Notes under the pieces: generated by a model | Told to the model about the DNA's origin: nothing | The model's input: the letters and a program-made list of their open reading frames with translations, nothing else | The model's database searches: none | Shown here: positions 32,330 to 35,584 of the stretch, in pieces | How positions within the stretch are numbered: the first letter of the stretch is position 1 | Layout of the letters: every line of letters starts with the position of its first letter | Position numbers and translations under genes: made by a program | Assembly (NCBI GenBank): GCA_022448985.1 | Contig: JAKVCR010000035.1 | Location: 1 to 35,584, forward strand | Direction: 5' to 3' | DNA length: 35,584 nt | Origin: Roseibacillus sp. | Lineage (GTDB): Bacteria; Verrucomicrobiota; Verrucomicrobiia; Verrucomicrobiales; Akkermansiaceae

Positions 32330-33729
32330 ATGGACGATCAACCACGCTCACCATCTCTCGCGCTCGCGCTGGCTCCTGTCGTGGTAGTGATGACGATTCT
32401 GGGACTGGCCATTCCGCTGCTGGGGGCCTCGGCACACCTTCCCCTCATTGTCGGAAGTGTCCTCGTGGTTTTGATCGGGAGGAGATTGGGATACAGTTGG
32501 AACACCCTCCAGGAGGGAATGGTGAAAGGCATTTCCATAGGCCTTCCCTCCATCCTGATCCTGCTTGCAATAGGGATCCTGATAGGATCCTGGCTGGTGG
32601 GTGGAGTCGTTCCTCTTCTTGTGGCCTATGGCCTGCAGCTCCTCACCCCGGAAGTATTCCTGGTTGCCTGCTGTCTTATCTGCGCGGTTGTCTCGATAGT
32701 GACAGGTAGTTCGTGGACGACCGCAGCGACCATCGGGGTGGCCTTGATCGGAGTAGCAGAAGGTCTGGAGGTCTCCAAGGCCATGACGGCTGGAGCGATT
32801 GTCTCGGGGGCCTATTTCGGAGACAAGGTCTCGCCGCTTTCTGATACCACCAATCTGGCGGCGGGGTGGCGGAGGTCCCTCTCTTCGAGCATATCCGCCA
32901 CATGCTCTGGACTACCGTGCCCAGCATGATGATTGCGTTGGGGGGCTATGCGCTGCTGGGAATGCGCGCCGGAGGTGAGGGCAATGTCGGGGATATCACG
33001 CTTTTAATGGAGACTATCGAGGGGAACTTCGTTCTCTCCCCCGTGCTGCTCGTGGCCCCGCTCAGCATGATAGGATGCCTGCTTTTCCGCATGCCGGCCC
33101 TGGGAGCGATCCTGGTGGGGGGCGCAGTGGGCGTCGTCCTGGCGCTCACCGTACAAGGGGAGTCGGCTGCCAGGCTGATAGGGATACTGGAAAATGGCTA
33201 TGAGCCGCAGACGGGAGTGCCCCGCCTCGACGAGCTTCTCTTGGGAGGAGGCCTTAAAAGTATGTACGGGACCATCGGCCTGATCCTCTGCGCGCTCGCA
33301 TTCGGGGGACTGATGGAGCGCACGGGGATGCTGCGGGTGATCGTGGATGCCGTCATGCGGGCTGCGATCAACACTGGACGACTGGTCCTCGCCACCCTGG
33401 TCTCTTCGTTCGGGGTCAACATGATGGCTGCTGACCAGTACCTTTCCATCATCCTGCCCGGCCGGATGTACAAGCAGGCCTATGAGAAGGCCGGGCTGGA
33501 AGCGAGGAACCTCTCCCGATGTCTCGAGGATGGAGGGACAATCACATCCCCGCTGATTCCCTGGAACACCTGCGGGGCCACCATGCTGGGAGCGCTCAAG
33601 GTGGGGCCGCACCTCTTCGCACCCTTCGCCTTCTTCAACCTCCTCTGCCCGCTCGTCTCCGCGCTCCTTGGATTCACCGGGTGGACGATGCGGCGGCGGG
33701 AGGAAGATTCCGGGAGCAGCCAGGACTGA
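32330..33729 (+). pseudogene. nhaC: NhaC-type Na+/H+ antiporter gene split by a one-base frameshift
   Basis: The first frame (32330-32929) encodes MDDQPRSPSLALALAPVVVV and several membrane segments up to AYFGDKVSPLSDTTNLAAG, then drifts into WRRSLSSSIS and stops. The next frame (from GTG 32866) continues with VAEVPLFEHIRHMLWTTVPSM and more membrane segments (QYLSIILPGRMY, TCGATMLGAL) to TAA/TGA at 33729. GDKxSPLSDTTNL and the HIRHML block are NhaC hallmarks and are normally adjacent. Adding one G to the GGGG run at 32863-32866 restores one frame of about 466 residues, the usual NhaC length. The cause could be a sequencing or assembly error, a real inactivating mutation, or minus-one ribosomal slippage at GGG; the slippery-site heptamer is not classical. 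The antiporter would exchange Na+ for H+ at the inner membrane, fitting a marine cell. Confidence 0.85.
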
Positions 33730-33813
33730 TTGCGGGCGCCGTCTGCTTGAGAACGATTTCTTGCTGGCTGGAAAAGGCCCGTGATGGCATCCTTAAGGGA
33801 CCCCCCAGATCCA

Positions 33814-35584
33814 ATGGTTCGTGCCCATTTCCCCCTTCTTGTGCTCGGCCTCGTGTTCGGCCTGAGTGAACTGCCCGCCCAGGGCGAACTGATCCGAGAC
33901 CCCTACATCCAGCTGACGACCCGTAGTTCGGGGATCGTGGCGTGGCGGACCAGCGAAGCGATTACCCCGGTGGTACGTTATGGCCTGGCACCGGACAATC
34001 TTGATCAGGCGGTAGCGACCGAGCAGATTGTAATGCGCGTCAGCCCTGAAATGAAGGAGCTACCGGAGGCGCCCCGTCTGGGACAGACCACGCCGGAGGG
34101 CATTTATCAGTTTGAGGCCAAAGTCAGTGGATTGGCCGTCGACTCGAAATACTACTACGGGATTTTTGACGGGGACACGCTTCTGGCTGGCGGGACGGAA
34201 GACTACTTTCTCCACACCCAGCCACGTGCTCAGCCTGGCAGAGCCCTGCGCTTCTGGGTGGTAGGCGATACGGGGGACGGAGGGATGATCCAGAGGAATG
34301 GCTACGAAGCCATGGAGGCTTACGTGGCGGCTGACGGGCGTCCGCTTGATGCCTTCCTCCACCTCGGGGACATGGCTTACGACGACGGGATCGATTTCAT
34401 GTTCCAGGCCAACTTCTTTGATGTGTATGCCGGAACGATCTGCAACACGGTGACCTGGACCACCATGGGGAATCATGAAGGGCACACCTCCGATGGGACG
34501 CTGGGGATCGGTCCTTATTACGATGCCTTTGTCCTTCCCGCAAACGGGGAAGCAGGAGGGGCCCCCTCGGGAAGTGAAGCGTATTATTCCTTTGATTTCG
34601 GCCCGGTCCACTTCGTCTGCCTCAACAGCCATGACGAGGCCAGGGGGGCTGCGGACCGGATGGCAACCTGGCTCCGGCAGGACCTGGCCCAGAACAATTC
34701 AGAGTGGCTCATCGCCTTCTGGCACCATCCCCCCTACTCGAAGGGTTCTCATCACAGCGATATCGAAGACCAACTGGTTGAAATGCGTGAAGTGATGATG
34801 CCGATCCTTGAGGATCACGGGGTTGACATGGTCCTGGCGGGCCATTCGCATATTTACGAGCGCTCCATGCTTCTTGATAGTGCCTATGCTACACCCACTG
34901 ATCCGGTCGGAGTGATCCTCAATGATGGCGACGGGAATGCGGCCGGGGACGGGTCTTATCTCAAGAGCGCGCATCTTCACCCCCACGGAGGGACCGTGGC
35001 GGTTGTGGCTGGCCATGGCCACGGATCGGATTTCTCCTTCGGGTTCTCCCCGGTGCACCGCGTTTCCCTCAAGGAGGGGGGATCGGTCATCATGGATCTG
35101 GAGGGAGACACCATGAAGGTGATCATGCTCAATGAGGAAGGCGTAGTGCGGGATGAGTTCCAGCTCATCAAGCGCGGCGAAGTGGCGCCCCGGGTTCCTC
35201 TGGGCGATCCCTGGAACCCCCTTGGTCCGGCGATCGTGCCCTCCGAGCGCATCGGCGGGCAGGTGCAGGTTCATCTGATCGCCCAGCCAAATGTCCCGGA
35301 CGCCACGGTACACTACACCCTGGATGGATCGGAACCCACCCCGGCGGATCCGGTCTATAGCGATCCGGTCGACATCGACTCAGTGATGACGGTCAAAGCC
35401 CTCAGCGTGTGGAGGGGCGGTGAGCGGCGCAGTCCGGTGACCACCGTCGAGGTGCAGCCTGCTCCGCCCCAGGCGGTTCGTTATGTGCGGATCCCGCTGC
35501 TTCATGCCGAAGACGATGCCGTGGAATCGGGGCTGGGAATTGTCGACCTTCATTCCTCCACGGTGGGAATCACCTCGTCGGAAG
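33814..35584 (+). CDS. Exported purple-acid-phosphatase-like metallophosphoesterase (partial, C-terminus outside the window)
   Basis: The frame is open from ATG 33814 to the right edge, 590 residues. MVRAHFPLLVLGLVFGLSELPAQG is a signal peptide; an in-frame ATG at 33784 would add ten residues before it. Residues about 24-125 form an Fn3-like domain starting RDPYIQLTTRSSGIVAWRT, as in purple acid phosphatases. Metal motifs follow: GDTGD at 151-155, GDMAY at 185-189, GNHE at 219-222, FWHH at 302-305 and GHSHIYER at 343-350. Residues about 490-525 (VHYTLDGSEPTPADPVYSDP) match the chitobiase/beta-hexosaminidase C-terminal-like domain (PF13290), often found in secreted PVC proteins. The protein probably hydrolyses phosphate esters outside the cytoplasm. 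Its start follows the antiporter gene by 84 bp on the same strand. Confidence 0.87.
   Translation, partial: MVRAHFPLLVLGLVFGLSELPAQGELIRDPYIQLTTRSSGIVAWRTSEAITPVVRYGLAPDNLDQAVATEQIVMRVSPEMKELPEAPRLGQTTPEGIYQFEAKVSGLAVDSKYYYGIFDGDTLLAGGTEDYFLHTQPRAQPGRALRFWVVGDTGDGGMIQRNGYEAMEAYVAADGRPLDAFLHLGDMAYDDGIDFMFQANFFDVYAGTICNTVTWTTMGNHEGHTSDGTLGIGPYYDAFVLPANGEAGGAPSGSEAYYSFDFGPVHFVCLNSHDEARGAADRMATWLRQDLAQNNSEWLIAFWHHPPYSKGSHHSDIEDQLVEMREVMMPILEDHGVDMVLAGHSHIYERSMLLDSAYATPTDPVGVILNDGDGNAAGDGSYLKSAHLHPHGGTVAVVAGHGHGSDFSFGFSPVHRVSLKEGGSVIMDLEGDTMKVIMLNEEGVVRDEFQLIKRGEVAPRVPLGDPWNPLGPAIVPSERIGGQVQVHLIAQPNVPDATVHYTLDGSEPTPADPVYSDPVDIDSVMTVKALSVWRGGERRSPVTTVEVQPAPPQAVRYVRIPLLHAEDDAVESGLGIVDLHSSTVGITSSE

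Noticed and set aside
32866-33729. Second half of the antiporter as an independent gene
   Set aside because: It begins at a GTG exactly where the first frame fails and lacks the N-terminal half of NhaC, so a frameshift in one gene explains it better, though separate translation cannot be excluded.

Overview
The window is a dense sulfatase island, most probably from a marine Verrucomicrobiota (less likely Planctomycetota) genome or metagenome bin. The evidence for this is high G+C, very large numbers of exported Cys-type sulfatases, a ceramidase-like hydrolase and a lactonase of the kinds common in PVC bacteria, a secreted coiled-coil protein with a short beta-rich module I associate with Verrucomicrobiota, and almost no Shine-Dalgarno sequences in front of start codons. 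The phylum assignment is an inference from gene content, not from a marker gene.

Layout. (1) 8393 down to 1, minus strand: a compact operon of two sulfatases, a cytoplasmic-looking lactonase, two more sulfatases and a neutral-ceramidase-like protein cut by the left window edge; the first three genes overlap by 4 nt. (2) 8468-9145 plus: PP1-like phosphatase, divergent from that operon. (3) 9155-9703 minus: pRiA4b ORF-3-like protein. (4) 9772-11388 minus and 11501-13354 plus: two divergent sulfamidase-like sulfatases, the second with a HEAT-like C-terminal extension. (5) 19155 down to 13499, minus: four tightly packed sulfatases. (6) 19260-23314 plus: a two-gene sugar-activation module, made of a nucleotidyltransferase-like protein with a degraded signature and a 1069-residue fusion of a fucokinase-like GHMP kinase with a UDPGP-type uridylyltransferase. 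(7) 30922 down to 23322, minus: five more sulfatases, the first with a Tat-type signal. (8) 31115-32035 minus: secreted coiled-coil protein. (9) 32330-33729 plus: an NhaC-type Na+/H+ antiporter split by a one-base frameshift at a G run. (10) 33814 to the right edge, plus: a purple-acid-phosphatase-like metallophosphoesterase.

Working picture. Fifteen different sulfatases, nearly all with export signals, would strip sulfate esters (and possibly N-sulfates) from a complex sulfated polysaccharide outside the cytoplasm. The kinase/uridylyltransferase fusion sits between two sulfatase operons and could turn a released sugar into a nucleotide sugar; its kinase half most resembles L-fucokinase, so a fucose-containing sulfated glycan is a reasonable but unproven guess. 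The lactonase could act on an oxidised sugar lactone in the cytoplasm. No glycoside hydrolase, SusC/SusD pair, sulfatase-maturating enzyme, tRNA, rRNA, insertion sequence or CRISPR array was seen. The only gap near 300 bp is 32036-32329, which holds palindromes but no credible gene.
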